Positions 27,235 through 37,400 of a stretch of DNA of 64,000 bases are shown one piece after another. This DNA is from Chryseobacterium capnotolerans (GTDB lineage Bacteria; Bacteroidota; Bacteroidia; Flavobacteriales; Weeksellaceae). The position numbers were made by a program, and so were the translations under genes. The notes under the pieces are model-generated. The model made no database searches. It worked only from the letters and a program-made list of their open reading frames with translations, and was not told the origin of the DNA. Each line of letters opens with the position of its first letter. Within the stretch, counting starts at the first letter, position 1. Where the stretch lies: assembly GCF_021278965.1 (NCBI RefSeq), contig NZ_CP065589.1:3415001-3479000 (forward strand), given 5' to 3'.

Positions 27235-27999
27235 ATGAAATTCGACAAACATTTTCCAACAGCTCAACTTAAACCGTACATCAAGTATTTTGTAGTGTCA
27301 GAGAATGAATTGGAAAATGAGTACAAAGTGTTTCCGTCTTCGGGATTGGTGATCGGTTTTCAATATAAAGGAAAACTTTCTGTTGTAACAAATAATAGGG
27401 AAAACAGACTGATAACGGCAGGAATTACAGGTATTTCTGATGGTTACAAAATATTCAAAAACTCGGCTCACATAGGAACTATTTTGGTGTATTTCACTGA
27501 AATCGGTTTTACACATTTTGCATCACATCCTGCCAATGAGCTTTTTAATTTAAGCCTTTCGCTGGACGATATTTTTAATAAAAACAGTGTTGCAGAAGTG
27601 GAAGAGAAATTGACTATGGCCATTTCCGACAAACAAAGAATCAAAATAGTTGAGCAATTTTTGCTATCTCAACTTAAAGATATTGAAACCGATAAATTAA
27701 TTGTGGATGCGGTAAAACTTATCTATCAAACCAATGGAACTATCCGTATAAAAGAGCTGAACGAAAAGTTATTCATCAGCCAAAGTCCGTTTGAAAAGCG
27801 TTTTAGAAAAGTGGTGGGGACAACTGCCAAAAAATTTGCTTCTATTGTTCGTTTCAATTCCGTGCTTGACAATCTGAACGAAACAAAATCGCTGACTGAG
27901 ATTTGCTACGAAAATAATTTCTTCGACCAAGCGCATTTCATCAAAGACTTTAAACAATTTACTGGCGATACTCCCGAAAACTTTAAACGATTCTTGTAA
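27235..27999 (+). CDS. AraC-family transcription regulator
   Basis: A 254-residue cytoplasmic regulator. The N-terminal domain (residues ~1-140; FDKHFPTAQLKPYIKYFVVS) is of the DUF6597-like kind found in many Bacteroidota AraC proteins and probably binds a small ligand. The C-terminal AraC domain (~150-254) has a first HTH with IRIKELNEKLFISQSPFEKRF and a second around LTEICYENNFFDQAHFIKDF. I chose the ATG at 27235 over an upstream TTG because homologues begin MKFDKxF. The DUF1398 gene starts 71 bases downstream on the same strand and is the probable target. Confidence 0.85.
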   Translation: MKFDKHFPTAQLKPYIKYFVVSENELENEYKVFPSSGLVIGFQYKGKLSVVTNNRENRLITAGITGISDGYKIFKNSAHIGTILVYFTEIGFTHFASHPANELFNLSLSLDDIFNKNSVAEVEEKLTMAISDKQRIKIVEQFLLSQLKDIETDKLIVDAVKLIYQTNGTIRIKELNEKLFISQSPFEKRFRKVVGTTAKKFASIVRFNSVLDNLNETKSLTEICYENNFFDQAHFIKDFKQFTGDTPENFKRFL

Positions 28000-28070
28000 A
28001 AAAAACGATTTTTTACAATTGCACCTATTGTAGGTATCGCAACTTTGCAGTGTAATCATCAAGCAGAGTA

Positions 28071-28562
28071 ATGAAGAAAACAGCTTTAAAATCAACAGTT
28101 TTTTTCATAGGTTTCAGCATTATGGTTGCGTGTAATTCAACAAATCGTTTAACAATTAAAAACAAAGAAAAAATGTTTACAGTAGAACAATTAAGAACAG
28201 CTCACAGCAAAGTAAAATCGGGTGCAGATTTTCCTGCCTACATTAGAGAAATTAAAGCAATGGGTGTAACTCATTATGAAACTTATGTTAGTGATGGGCA
28301 TATTAATTATTATGGCACCGATAATTATGTTGCAAAAGTCCCCGCGAAATATGAAACAATAACCATCGCTGAAAATGCAGATATGGAAATGTTTAAAGCT
28401 GAATTGAAGGCTCATCAGCAAGGTAAAACAGATTTTTTAACATTTATAAAAATGTGTGCAGAAACAGGAATTGAAAAGTGGGAAATCTGTATGTATAAAA
28501 TGACTTGTACATATTTTGACAAAGCAGGAAACGAAATTTTGTTAGAGGAAATTCCGCAATAA
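28071..28562 (+). CDS. DUF1398 family protein, possibly with lipoprotein leader
   Basis: A 163-residue reading frame. Residues 35-163 (from MFTVEQLRTAH) match the DUF1398 family (YbcV/YdfO-like), small proteins of unknown function often paired with an AraC regulator, as here. Residues 1-34 look like a lipoprotein signal peptide with lipobox MVAC (Cys22), which DUF1398 proteins normally lack. Two starts are possible: ATG at 28071 gives a lipidated form, while ATG at 28173, preceded by an A-rich stretch, gives the normal cytoplasmic protein. I cannot decide between them from sequence. It sits inside the pair of 19-base direct repeats. Confidence 0.75.
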   Translation: MKKTALKSTVFFIGFSIMVACNSTNRLTIKNKEKMFTVEQLRTAHSKVKSGADFPAYIREIKAMGVTHYETYVSDGHINYYGTDNYVAKVPAKYETITIAENADMEMFKAELKAHQQGKTDFLTFIKMCAETGIEKWEICMYKMTCTYFDKAGNEILLEEIPQ

Positions 28563-28649
28563 GATTTGAAAAAGAACGTTAGTCCCAAAATGAGCTAGGC
28601 CACTATACTATATATTTGGATGTAGCGAATCAAAAAATAAATCTTGTAT

Positions 28650-28668
28650 ATTCAAGTATATAGTTGCC
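28650..28668 (+). repeat. Direct repeat, right copy
   Basis: ATTCAAGTATATAGTTGCC, 18 of 19 bases identical to 27154-27172 and 1496 bases away. The reading frame of the HEPN-like protein that follows stays open back through this repeat without an ATG. Confidence 0.5.
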
Positions 28669-28695
28669 GAAAATATTTTTACTAATCTCAGAAGT

Positions 28696-29262
28696 GTGTA
28701 TGATTTCTTTTATCACTTTATTAAAATTTGCCTTGACGAAAAGCAGCTTAAACAATATCCGGGAACAGATTCGATAAATACCTTAGTAAGCTATGCTAAA
28801 AAACCAAATAATGCCAACAAATTACCGTCTGAAATAATAAGGTATTTGGAATATATTCAATCAGATTTAGACAATATTAAAAAAATCCGGGACAGTATTA
28901 TTCACAAAGGAAAAGATATAATGCTGACTAGAGATTCCAGAATACTCTATATGAGCATGAATATCAAAGACTTATTTTCCAAAGACAACCTGTCGCCCAA
29001 CATTTTAGAAGAAGAAAATCTTAACTATGATGTTGAAAAATACCTTAGTAAAATAATAAAAACGACATTTAGGAATATTGAGATATTAGGCGATGTTATT
29101 TACTCCGAATTACATCAAAATGAAAATTATAAATGGGGACTCTATGCCATCAGTAATTATTGCATAGATGAATTTAATGAATTTCTAATTTTGAAACTGA
29201 ACGAAAGTTTTTCAAATCGATTTTTAAGGGAAAATTTAAATCGTCTGTTTTTTTCTTTCTAA
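28696..29262 (+). CDS. HEPN-like protein, N-terminus probably lost
   Basis: A 188-residue helical protein. The motif R-x4-H at residues 65-70 (RDSIIH, followed by KGKD) matches the active-site signature of HEPN ribonuclease or scaffold domains. The only initiation codon near the start is a GTG. The frame is open upstream through the 28650-28668 repeat back to about 28600 with no ATG, so the original N-terminus may have been removed by the insertion of the AraC-DUF1398 cassette. Its 3' end overlaps the end of a convergent NACHT remnant by 27 bases. A toxin or defence role is likely for an intact relative; whether this copy is active is doubtful. Confidence 0.55.
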   Translation: MYDFFYHFIKICLDEKQLKQYPGTDSINTLVSYAKKPNNANKLPSEIIRYLEYIQSDLDNIKKIRDSIIHKGKDIMLTRDSRILYMSMNIKDLFSKDNLSPNILEEENLNYDVEKYLSKIIKTTFRNIEILGDVIYSELHQNENYKWGLYAISNYCIDEFNEFLILKLNESFSNRFLRENLNRLFFSF

Positions 29263-29436
29263 ATGATTAAATAAAATATTAAGTTCGGTAGACTTGCTTA
29301 TTCCTGGATTTCCAAGTAAAACAATTCTATTATTTTGGCCTAAAATATCATATAAAGTATTTTTACTTTGCTCATCAATCAACTGAATTTCTGAATTATT
29401 CTTTTGAGTTTTTATATATCGTTGTTCGTAGTACAT
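29236..29436 (-). pseudogene. N-terminal remnant of a NACHT/STAND ATPase
   Basis: Sixty-six codons that look like the start of a STAND ATPase: a basic N-terminus (YYEQRYIKTQ), then the P-loop RIVLLGNPGISKSTEL, in which the usual GIGKST is GISKST. The frame ends shortly after the first helix beyond the P-loop (ILFNHLERKK). The Walker B and sensor parts are missing, and the 3' end runs into the convergent HEPN-like gene. It is therefore a deletion remnant of another defence gene. Confidence 0.6.
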
Positions 29437-29893
29437 TGTATTTATTATTCGGGTAATAAATTTACTCTATATTAATAAAGTATTCTAAATTTTCTAGAAT
29501 AGCCTTCTGTTAAAATTTAGCGGTCATTTGAAAGCTAAGAACTGTATTCATTATAAATATGTCTTTTTTTTTAGAATCACATAATAGTTTCTGAAATAAC
29601 CACACTATTTATTACTTTCATAAAAATATTTAAAATCAATTAAGAATTGGAGAACTTTCCACCCAAATTTATGCTAAACATCTGTAGATACAAAAGTCTT
29701 CATATTTAAGATTATTTAGCTAATGTTAAGTGTATTTATTGCATTGCATAATACTTTTTCAAATGAGTTAATGTTGGCTTTTAATTGAATTCACATCACT
29801 ATTTTTAATATCTTTGGATAATAAAAAACTATTATGATTCTGATTGATTGTCAAAATCTACATAACTGAACGTTTTACTAATACTCATAATTG
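29437..29893. other. AT-rich gap before the Hachiman operon
   Basis: These 457 bases contain no reading frame I can support. They must carry the promoter of hamAB on the right and of the NACHT remnant on the left. I see no clear -33/-7 pair. Confidence 0.3.
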
Positions 29894-30727
29894 ATGGCTC
29901 ATAAATTCGTTAAGGAAGACATTTCTGTGACTGAGAAGTTTATAATGAAATTTTCGGAAATGTATATTAAACAACGATCTGAAACTAAATTTGAATATGG
30001 AAAAATTGATGAAAATTTATTATTTCAGAAACATGGTTTTGATAGTACTCAACTTAAAGAAGTCATTAAAAAGAATTCAGTCGCTAAAGATTTAATTAGA
30101 GAAGCTGGTAAAATACACAAGCCCGTAATAACTGATATTTATCGAAGCGACCTAGGTGAGCTACTTTTGACCTACTATTTCGAAGATAAGTTACCACCTG
30201 AGGAACGTTTTACTATCCCTTATAAAAATATCACTAACAGAGAATTAGCCGCTCAACCAGGTAGAGGGCTTGATGCGGTTGGATACCGTATTAATAAAGA
30301 TAGAATTAGTCTTATGGTTGGTGAAGGTAAGGTATCAGCCCAGAAGAAAAATCCCCCTTATGTAGTAGATTACAACGATGATTCTATTTTTAATACCCAA
30401 ACAAAATTTAAGAATAATCGTGATCTCCTGGTTAACAGATTATCAGATTATACTCGAAATCTCACTACCGAGGCGGCAGAAAAAATTGGATTAGTGCTAC
30501 TTTTATTAGAGTTTGGCAAAGATGCTGATTTTGATCTTGTTTTTGGGTGTGCCTTGATACGCGATGCATCATGTGTTAAAATCAATGAGGATTATGGTAA
30601 ATTTTTCACACAACAAACCGATTTCGACCCACATAACATTACATTTTGCGTCTTAAATTTCAACAAAGAGATTACCAAAACAATTGATCTTTTTTATGAA
30701 AAAGTACAAGAACTTTGTAAAGCATAA
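29894..30727 (+). CDS. hamA: Hachiman nuclease subunit HamA
   Basis: A 277-residue protein of the DUF1837/HamA family, the effector nuclease of the Hachiman anti-phage system. The PD-(D/E)XK-like core is visible: GRGLDAVGYR with Asp127, then a strand ending in E144-x-K146 (VGEGKVS). In characterised systems HamA is held inactive by HamB and degrades DNA once HamB senses damaged or phage DNA. The reported frame also allows a TTG one codon upstream; I chose the ATG at 29894. The helicase gene starts two bases after the stop, forming a two-gene operon. Length and motif order fit the family. Confidence 0.85.
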   Translation: MAHKFVKEDISVTEKFIMKFSEMYIKQRSETKFEYGKIDENLLFQKHGFDSTQLKEVIKKNSVAKDLIREAGKIHKPVITDIYRSDLGELLLTYYFEDKLPPEERFTIPYKNITNRELAAQPGRGLDAVGYRINKDRISLMVGEGKVSAQKKNPPYVVDYNDDSIFNTQTKFKNNRDLLVNRLSDYTRNLTTEAAEKIGLVLLLLEFGKDADFDLVFGCALIRDASCVKINEDYGKFFTQQTDFDPHNITFCVLNFNKEITKTIDLFYEKVQELCKA

Positions 30728-30729
30728 AA

Positions 30730-33700
30730 ATGAAAGACATTTTACAATACGTTTTACATGATGATGAAATTCGATCATATGTACAAGATCGAAAACTTGC
30801 CTTTTTAAAAGGTGAGCTTGGCTATTCTATACCTAACAACACACCAGATATTGATCGAAAGATACTTAAAATAGAATATTTATTACTGAATAAAGTCTTA
30901 ACAGATTATACCGAATCAATAGAAGATTCTCTTTATGATATAGCATATTCACTTTTAAAATCATATGATATAAAAAGTGAATATTTTATCGATCTATTTG
31001 AAGAGTTTTTTGGTTTGATTAGTATAGACCCATATAGCTTATATTATTTTTATATCGCCTCACTAGGTCTTAAGGGTGATAATACAATAAGGGTTAGACT
31101 TGATCTTAAGGAATATATTGCTAAAGATTATGATGAATTTGAAAATTGGCAGGAGATTGTTTCAAATAAAACTTTTGAAGCCTTTATCTTGCTGGTAAGA
31201 AAAGATAATGGCTATGCTGATATTAGACATTCATTGGAACTTATAGCAGATTTAAAGACATCACAAAAAGAATTTGAATCAGAATATTTAAGGCAAATAC
31301 ATGACTATCCCGAAGAAATAGAATCCGCAGAACTTCTTTTGGGGTGGTATCATATATCTAAAACAATCACTGAAACTGCCGATTACCTTACTATGGGATA
31401 TAGTTATAAAGGTAAATTGGAAAGTGAGATTAGAATTCATTCCGAGGTAGCCAAAAAGTTATTTAGTAATTATCCTAAGCTCCAAAGTATAGTCAATATA
31501 ATGGAGTACAATTTAATTTTACTCCAGAATAACTCAATTTGGTACTCCACGGATGCTATTCAAATCAAAAAACTTAAAGATTTTTGTATTGCTAAAAGCC
31601 AGTCAGAAAAGGCAATAATAGATCTATTGCCATCACAAAGGGATGCAATCAATATGAGTCTGTTAGATATTGCAGCCAGCGTAACTGTTGTTGAAATGCC
31701 AACCAGTGCAGGAAAAACACTTTTAGCAGAGTTTAATATAATTGTAACAAAGGCTTTAAATAGTGATTCTAAAATTGTATATGTTGTTCCCACAAGAGCG
31801 CTAGTGAATCAGGTTTATTATGATCTAAAATCTGATTTTGAAGGTCTGAATTTCTCAATTGAAAAGACATCTGGGGCTATAGAGGTAGATCCTTCTGAAG
31901 AAGCATTACTGCAGGAGCGAATCGACATTCTGGTATCTACACCAGAAAAACTTGACCTTTTAATCAGAAGAAATCATCAATCTGTCAGTGATGTAGCACT
32001 ATTTGTTATTGATGAAGCTCATATGATACAGAATGGTAGCAGAGGCACACGCCTTGAATTACTTTTAGCTATTTTAAAACGTGAAAGACCCAGTTCAAAG
32101 TTTATGTTTCTTTCACCTTTTCTAAAAGACTCTGCTTCAACAATTGCGGACTGGATGGGTGGAAATAAGATTAAAACCCCAATTAGGATAAATTGGAAAC
32201 CAGCTGAAAAGCTTTTAATAGGAATTAAACAAAAAGGTAATTTCAAGAAATTCGAACAAACACTTTTACCTTCCGCCTACTCTCTTCTGTCAGACGAGAA
32301 TAAATTAGAAGATGTAGAATTGGATTTTGTACTTACGGGTCAACCTAAAGAAAAATACATAGAATTTACTGCAAAAAGATACGGCGCAGCAAACAAGTCT
32401 ATATTATACCTGTGCCAAGGTTCTGGCATGGTAGATAAAAGAGCAGAGTTCCTTTATAATACATTACCAGAAACCGAGGTTTCGGATTCAATCGAATTAG
32501 TAAGAAAATTTATTATCGACGAGGTTGGAAAGGAGACCATTTTAACAAAAGTTTTAAAGAAAAAAATTGCCCTTCATCATGCAGGCTTATCTGATGAAAC
32601 TAAACTATTAATCGAGCATTTAATACGCAAAAAAGAAATTGAACACATTTTTGCAACAAGCACACTTGCTGAAGGTGTTAACTTTCCAGTTTCTGCAGTT
32701 TATTTTGATTCATATCGCAAAGGCGATACAAAACTTTCCACAAGCGATTTCTGGAATATTGCTGGTCGAGCTGGTAGGACATTAGTTGATAATTATGGTA
32801 AGTTAATATTTCCGTTTAACTCAAAAGGCAATATTGAAAGTGCAAAATCTTTAATTCAGGAAAGTTCTAAGGGTATTGCCAGTATGCTTTTAGAATTAAT
32901 GATAAATGCCGATAATATTCTTGAAGCACTCGGAGCAGTCGAGAGTCAAATTTTCAAGCTTGCATACAAATACTCAAACTCACTGGAGCCATTGGTTCAA
33001 TACTTAATCCATGTTCTAAATCACTCCGGAAATGAAAGTGTTTTGGAAATTAGTGACCTATTTAAAGATAGTCTCGGATATTATCAACTTGAAAGTTCTG
33101 ACAAGCAAAAATTCATTGATATTTGTAAAATGATTTATCTTGAGTTACAGGAAAAATTTAATCCTGGAACTTTGAGCTTTGCTGACAAAACAGGGTTTTC
33201 AGTTCCTTCGGTATTAGAAATAATGAAAGATGAAAATCGTAAAAACCCGGCAATTGCAGCTCCAGAAAGCTGGAATCCAGACAATCTTTTTAATTTCAGA
33301 ACCGATTATCTTAAAGAAAAAATCAAAGTTATTGCAAAATTAAAAGAAACTGGCTTAGGCACCGACTCACATAGCAACACATTTAATGAAGAGGCAGTAG
33401 CCAAAGTACTTATTAGCTGGGTAAAAGGTGATCAGTTATTTGAAGTTTCGTCTCACCACCCTACTTTTGCAAACAATACAGATGAGGCTGATAGAATAAA
33501 TACCTTTGTAAAATATATTAATAATACAAGATTTAAAGCTTCTTGGGGGTTAGGCGCACTTGAAGGAATTGTAACAAGCAACAGTGATGATCTTAATGAT
33601 AATTCATATATCCCCTCAATGGTCTATTACGGGGTAGATACTGAACAGGCATTATTAATGCGTATGGCAGGAATCCCACGAAGACTTGCAAAGTCTATAT

Positions 33701-33855
33701 CTAAAATTATTCCTAAAAACGAGACATTAAGCCTAACACAAATTCGCTCCAAAATAAGCAATTTAACAACGGATGAATGGCAGTCGGTTGTGCCGGTTGG
33801 TTCTCGTCTCAATGGTGAAGATTGGAAAAGACTGTCTGAAATTTTAGTCAAGTAA
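30730..33855 (+). CDS. hamB: Hachiman helicase subunit HamB
   Basis: A 1041-residue superfamily 2 (Ski2-like) helicase. The N-terminal ~300 residues are helical and family-specific. The first RecA domain has Walker A MPTSAGKT (323-330), YVVPTRALVNQ, STPEK and DEAH (428-431). The second has HHAGL, ATSTLAEGVNFP and NIAGRAGRT, the motif VI equivalent. A C-terminal helical region follows. In Hachiman, HamB surveys DNA and releases HamA. The start lies two bases after the hamA stop. The gene ends before a gap with a decayed gene fragment. Confidence 0.88.
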   Translation: MKDILQYVLHDDEIRSYVQDRKLAFLKGELGYSIPNNTPDIDRKILKIEYLLLNKVLTDYTESIEDSLYDIAYSLLKSYDIKSEYFIDLFEEFFGLISIDPYSLYYFYIASLGLKGDNTIRVRLDLKEYIAKDYDEFENWQEIVSNKTFEAFILLVRKDNGYADIRHSLELIADLKTSQKEFESEYLRQIHDYPEEIESAELLLGWYHISKTITETADYLTMGYSYKGKLESEIRIHSEVAKKLFSNYPKLQSIVNIMEYNLILLQNNSIWYSTDAIQIKKLKDFCIAKSQSEKAIIDLLPSQRDAINMSLLDIAASVTVVEMPTSAGKTLLAEFNIIVTKALNSDSKIVYVVPTRALVNQVYYDLKSDFEGLNFSIEKTSGAIEVDPSEEALLQERIDILVSTPEKLDLLIRRNHQSVSDVALFVIDEAHMIQNGSRGTRLELLLAILKRERPSSKFMFLSPFLKDSASTIADWMGGNKIKTPIRINWKPAEKLLIGIKQKGNFKKFEQTLLPSAYSLLSDENKLEDVELDFVLTGQPKEKYIEFTAKRYGAANKSILYLCQGSGMVDKRAEFLYNTLPETEVSDSIELVRKFIIDEVGKETILTKVLKKKIALHHAGLSDETKLLIEHLIRKKEIEHIFATSTLAEGVNFPVSAVYFDSYRKGDTKLSTSDFWNIAGRAGRTLVDNYGKLIFPFNSKGNIESAKSLIQESSKGIASMLLELMINADNILEALGAVESQIFKLAYKYSNSLEPLVQYLIHVLNHSGNESVLEISDLFKDSLGYYQLESSDKQKFIDICKMIYLELQEKFNPGTLSFADKTGFSVPSVLEIMKDENRKNPAIAAPESWNPDNLFNFRTDYLKEKIKVIAKLKETGLGTDSHSNTFNEEAVAKVLISWVKGDQLFEVSSHHPTFANNTDEADRINTFVKYINNTRFKASWGLGALEGIVTSNSDDLNDNSYIPSMVYYGVDTEQALLMRMAGIPRRLAKSISKIIPKNETLSLTQIRSKISNLTTDEWQSVVPVGSRLNGEDWKRLSEILVK

Positions 33856-33917
33856 AAATTCAACTAAAGCAATTTCATCATTAACTTATTACCTTACTTA
33901 TCTTTTTCGGTGCTTAA

Positions 33918-34055
33918 TACATTAATAACAGCTTTAAATATAGCAGTACCATATTTCACTTGACCTTTCAAGAAACAAGGTGGGCTCATACGGCATATGC
34001 TTCGAAAGATTTTTCTGCTGAAGAATTTCAGAGTTTGTATCTAAAAGGGATATAA
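33918..34055 (+). pseudogene. C-terminal fragment of a decayed gene
   Basis: An open stretch of 45 codons ending in TAA with no start codon. The peptide has a protein-like composition (FQETRWAHTAYASKDF then SAEEFQSLYLKGI). I do not recognise the parent. A hairpin resembling an intrinsic terminator follows at 34077-34110, supporting the idea that this is the end of a gene whose 5' part has been deleted. The rest of the 33856-34412 gap is AT-rich and empty. Confidence 0.4.
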
Positions 34056-34076
34056 ATATAATAAATACTTATTATT

Positions 34077-34110
34077 AAAATGACTTCAATTGGATTATTG
34101 GGGTCATTTT
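34077..34110 (+). terminator. Hairpin terminator after the decayed gene
   Basis: AAAATGAC pairs with GTCATTTT, extended inward by G-T pairs, and a T-run follows on the plus strand. It lies 21 bases beyond the TAA of the fragment at 33918-34055. Confidence 0.5.
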
Positions 34111-34412
34111 AGAATATCGTTAATAATGATTGAAACTACTGCAAAATTTTCTCTTCCTCCAATTATAATTTATGTAATTGAATTTAATCAAAAACTAATT
34201 CCAACTATTAGATAATTAGTTTTTAGTTGATAAAATCTAGGTGTATTAATTATAAGATAGTAAATTTAACTATTTCGTCAGGCTAATCAAACTAATAATT
34301 TGATCTAATTTAAATAAGACAAACTCCTAGATTGTTTATTCTAATACTAGCCCAAAGAAATGTAATAAATATTAAGTCGGTAAATCAATATAGAATTATT
34401 ATATATAATCAT

Positions 34413-37400
34413 CTATAAATCAACAAAGTCATAAGTGATTTTTGTGCTATATTTTTCGTCGATACTATGGCTATCTTTAATTTTCAAATTTTGCCGTAAA
34501 ATAACTGCCAATTTTAAATCTTTTTCTCCGAGAAATTTGTTTAAATAGCCCTTATCCATCATTAAATAGCTATTATAGGGTATGGGCTCCCCGAATTGGC
34601 TTGTATCATTGAAGTTATATAAGAAATCACCAAAGAAAGCAACCATATTATTTCTATTATCCTTAAATTGAATTTTGTTGGATATACAATCAAGTTCTAG
34701 ATGATCCATCAAAGTTGGAGAAAGTAAAAATATACCATCATTCATTCTATAATACTGCCATATATTGCCTGGAAAAACACGTGTATGTTTCACTAAGGGT
34801 AAAACGAGATCTACTTCATTCGTTCCAGTAAAAATCAGTTTGCCCTCATAAAAACCGTAATATTCTGGATATTCATTATAACTATCCCAAACTCCTCTAT
34901 TTTCTAAGTCGTCAAACAACATCTCAGGATCAAGATCAATATCATAGTTTTTAGGTATAGCAATAGCTATAGATTTAAATTGACAAAAAACAGTAGATCC
35001 ATAAAATGATTTATCTGATGAGTAAGTTGCATTATAATATAAAGGAAATAATATATCTGAGTTTTTGAACCAATTAATTAAAAGCTGGCTATAATTCTGA
35101 TGTAAATCAAAAGATCTAAAATTTTCAACATTTAATGAAAACCACCATTCTGGCCGGACTTCAAGATTAATTTTCAAAATTGAGTAATCAACCGGTAAAT
35201 TTTTTAATGTTAACTGCCATAGATCAAAAAACTCAATTCTTTTTAAATTATATAAGGCATCGACAACATGCATAAAAGTTGATTTTAGTATATCTCCAAA
35301 TATTGTTGTTCGACCAATCATTAAACTATATCTAGAAGTTGCAAAACTATCATCTCGGCTATAGTCGTATTTTAGGTCAAATTGAGTGCAGTAATCTTCA
35401 TATTTTGTACACCATATTTTCCATATAATAAAAGAATCACCTACTTTACGCTGTAAATAATCTAGAAATCCAATATACGCATTTGTTAGATTATTATTAA
35501 TTATCTTTCTAAAAGCTTCTTCATCTAAACTTGTATTTCCTGAACTTAAATATGATAACAGGGGAACATTTAATTTCAATTCAAATTTTAAAATTCCAGC
35601 AATATTTTTCAATAATAAATCCGTTGCCATGCATCTTATTGAAAGCAAGGAATTAAGAGTTTCTTGTGTTAAAAATTTGAAAGTTAAAGATTCGGAGTCC
35701 TGTAGAGAATTAATAAGTATTATTAGTCCTTCACAAGCTGCATTTTCTAAATCCTGAAATTTTAAATATTCAAAAAATACTTCGTGACAACATCCATCAT
35801 TGTCATTCTTCAATAAGTTTGTAACTCCCTCTGCAGCTTGTGCTCTAACTATAGGGCTTAGCCATGTTAATCGCGCCATTAAAATATCAAAATTTGACAC
35901 TTCAATTGGCTCAATAAGTGTTTCAGCTAAATCGAGCTTTACATTAGGGAATATATGAGGCAAAAAATCTAAATAATCCTGCGTTACATTTTCTGCTTTT
36001 TGTAGCCTTCCACAGTCCATATGAAATTGAGTACTTTTGGGGACAGGAATTACATAATCCTTCTGCAGTCCATACCTCAAACCAGTGTTTGTAACACTTT
36101 TTTGATAATACTCCTCTATTCTTTCAGGAAAAAAATCAATAATATTTCTCCATCTTTTTCTGGATTCAGCGATATTCCAGCGATAACTCGGTGCCCATAC
36201 ACCACCATTTGAACTCGCCCAACAAATACATAAAAAAGCAAACTCCCTATCAATTTCATAAGAAATTTCATAGATCAGATCTAAAAGATTTGCCGATATC
36301 GTAGAAAAACTATCATCAATGATCTCTTTTAATGATACTACTACTTTCTTCCTATCATTTGGATACTTGTGGAGTCGAGAAGTTATCCAAGATTGTAGAA
36401 AATAAGAATCATCATAATTTAATCGCCTACCGTTAAAATTTAATGTCTTGGACATATAATTTTTCAAATTCTCAGGAGTAATTTTTATAAGTTTTTGATC
36501 GATTTGTTTGTTGTCATTATCTTCTCCTTCTTTCTCTTCCTCCTTTTCCGGAAAAAGTCCAAATTTTAGTTGCAAGCTCTCAATAACATCTTGAACCGAA
36601 GATTGTTCTTTTTGAAGTTTACAAAGTGTTTGAAAGTGTGGCCCTATAGCCGTCTTCCCAACAGCCTTGGCAATGGGCTCCTGGAAATCTAGTGTCGATA
36701 AAATATCATCAAAGATATTTTCAACCATTGTGTAATCTCTCATGTTGATATTGTAAAAAAATAAATTGTACAAAAGCTGGGGATTAACCTTTGCCAAGAG
36801 ATCACAGAAATAATTCATAAAATGGCGGGTCTCATCACCGTCAGTTAATGCTTCGATATTAAAGACGTAAGGAAAAATCTGCAATAAGAAATTGTTGGAT
36901 TCCGATGATCCTGCTTTGATGCAAATTTCAATACTTTCTAAAATATTGTAAAGTAACATATCCTTATGATGACCGTATGCTAAAATATTAGAAGCTGCAT
37001 TTTCGAGCAACGGCCTGACATTATTTTGATTCCCGAAATCATATGAGAGTTGAGCCATGTCTGTTAGAAAACTAGCGATTTCAGGAAAGGGAAACATCTC
37101 ATTATTATTTTGGATTTCAAATTCAATATATCTTTCAACTTCATCTCTGTTAACAGATACAATCTTAGAGTTGATAATCTCCAACAACGATGCTTTGTTA
37201 TAGCGCTTCGAATTACCCAGACGTAACAATTGTTCATAATTAAGTTCTGATGTAAATTGGTTCTTTTTATTTATTACAGCGCTCAGCCAGATAGCCAAAT
37301 CAATAAAATAAGGAATACCAATTCTCTCATAATCATAAATATCATGATCTTTATTAAAATGTAGTTTCCTGAGGTTTTCTATAAACTTCAAAATGACTAA

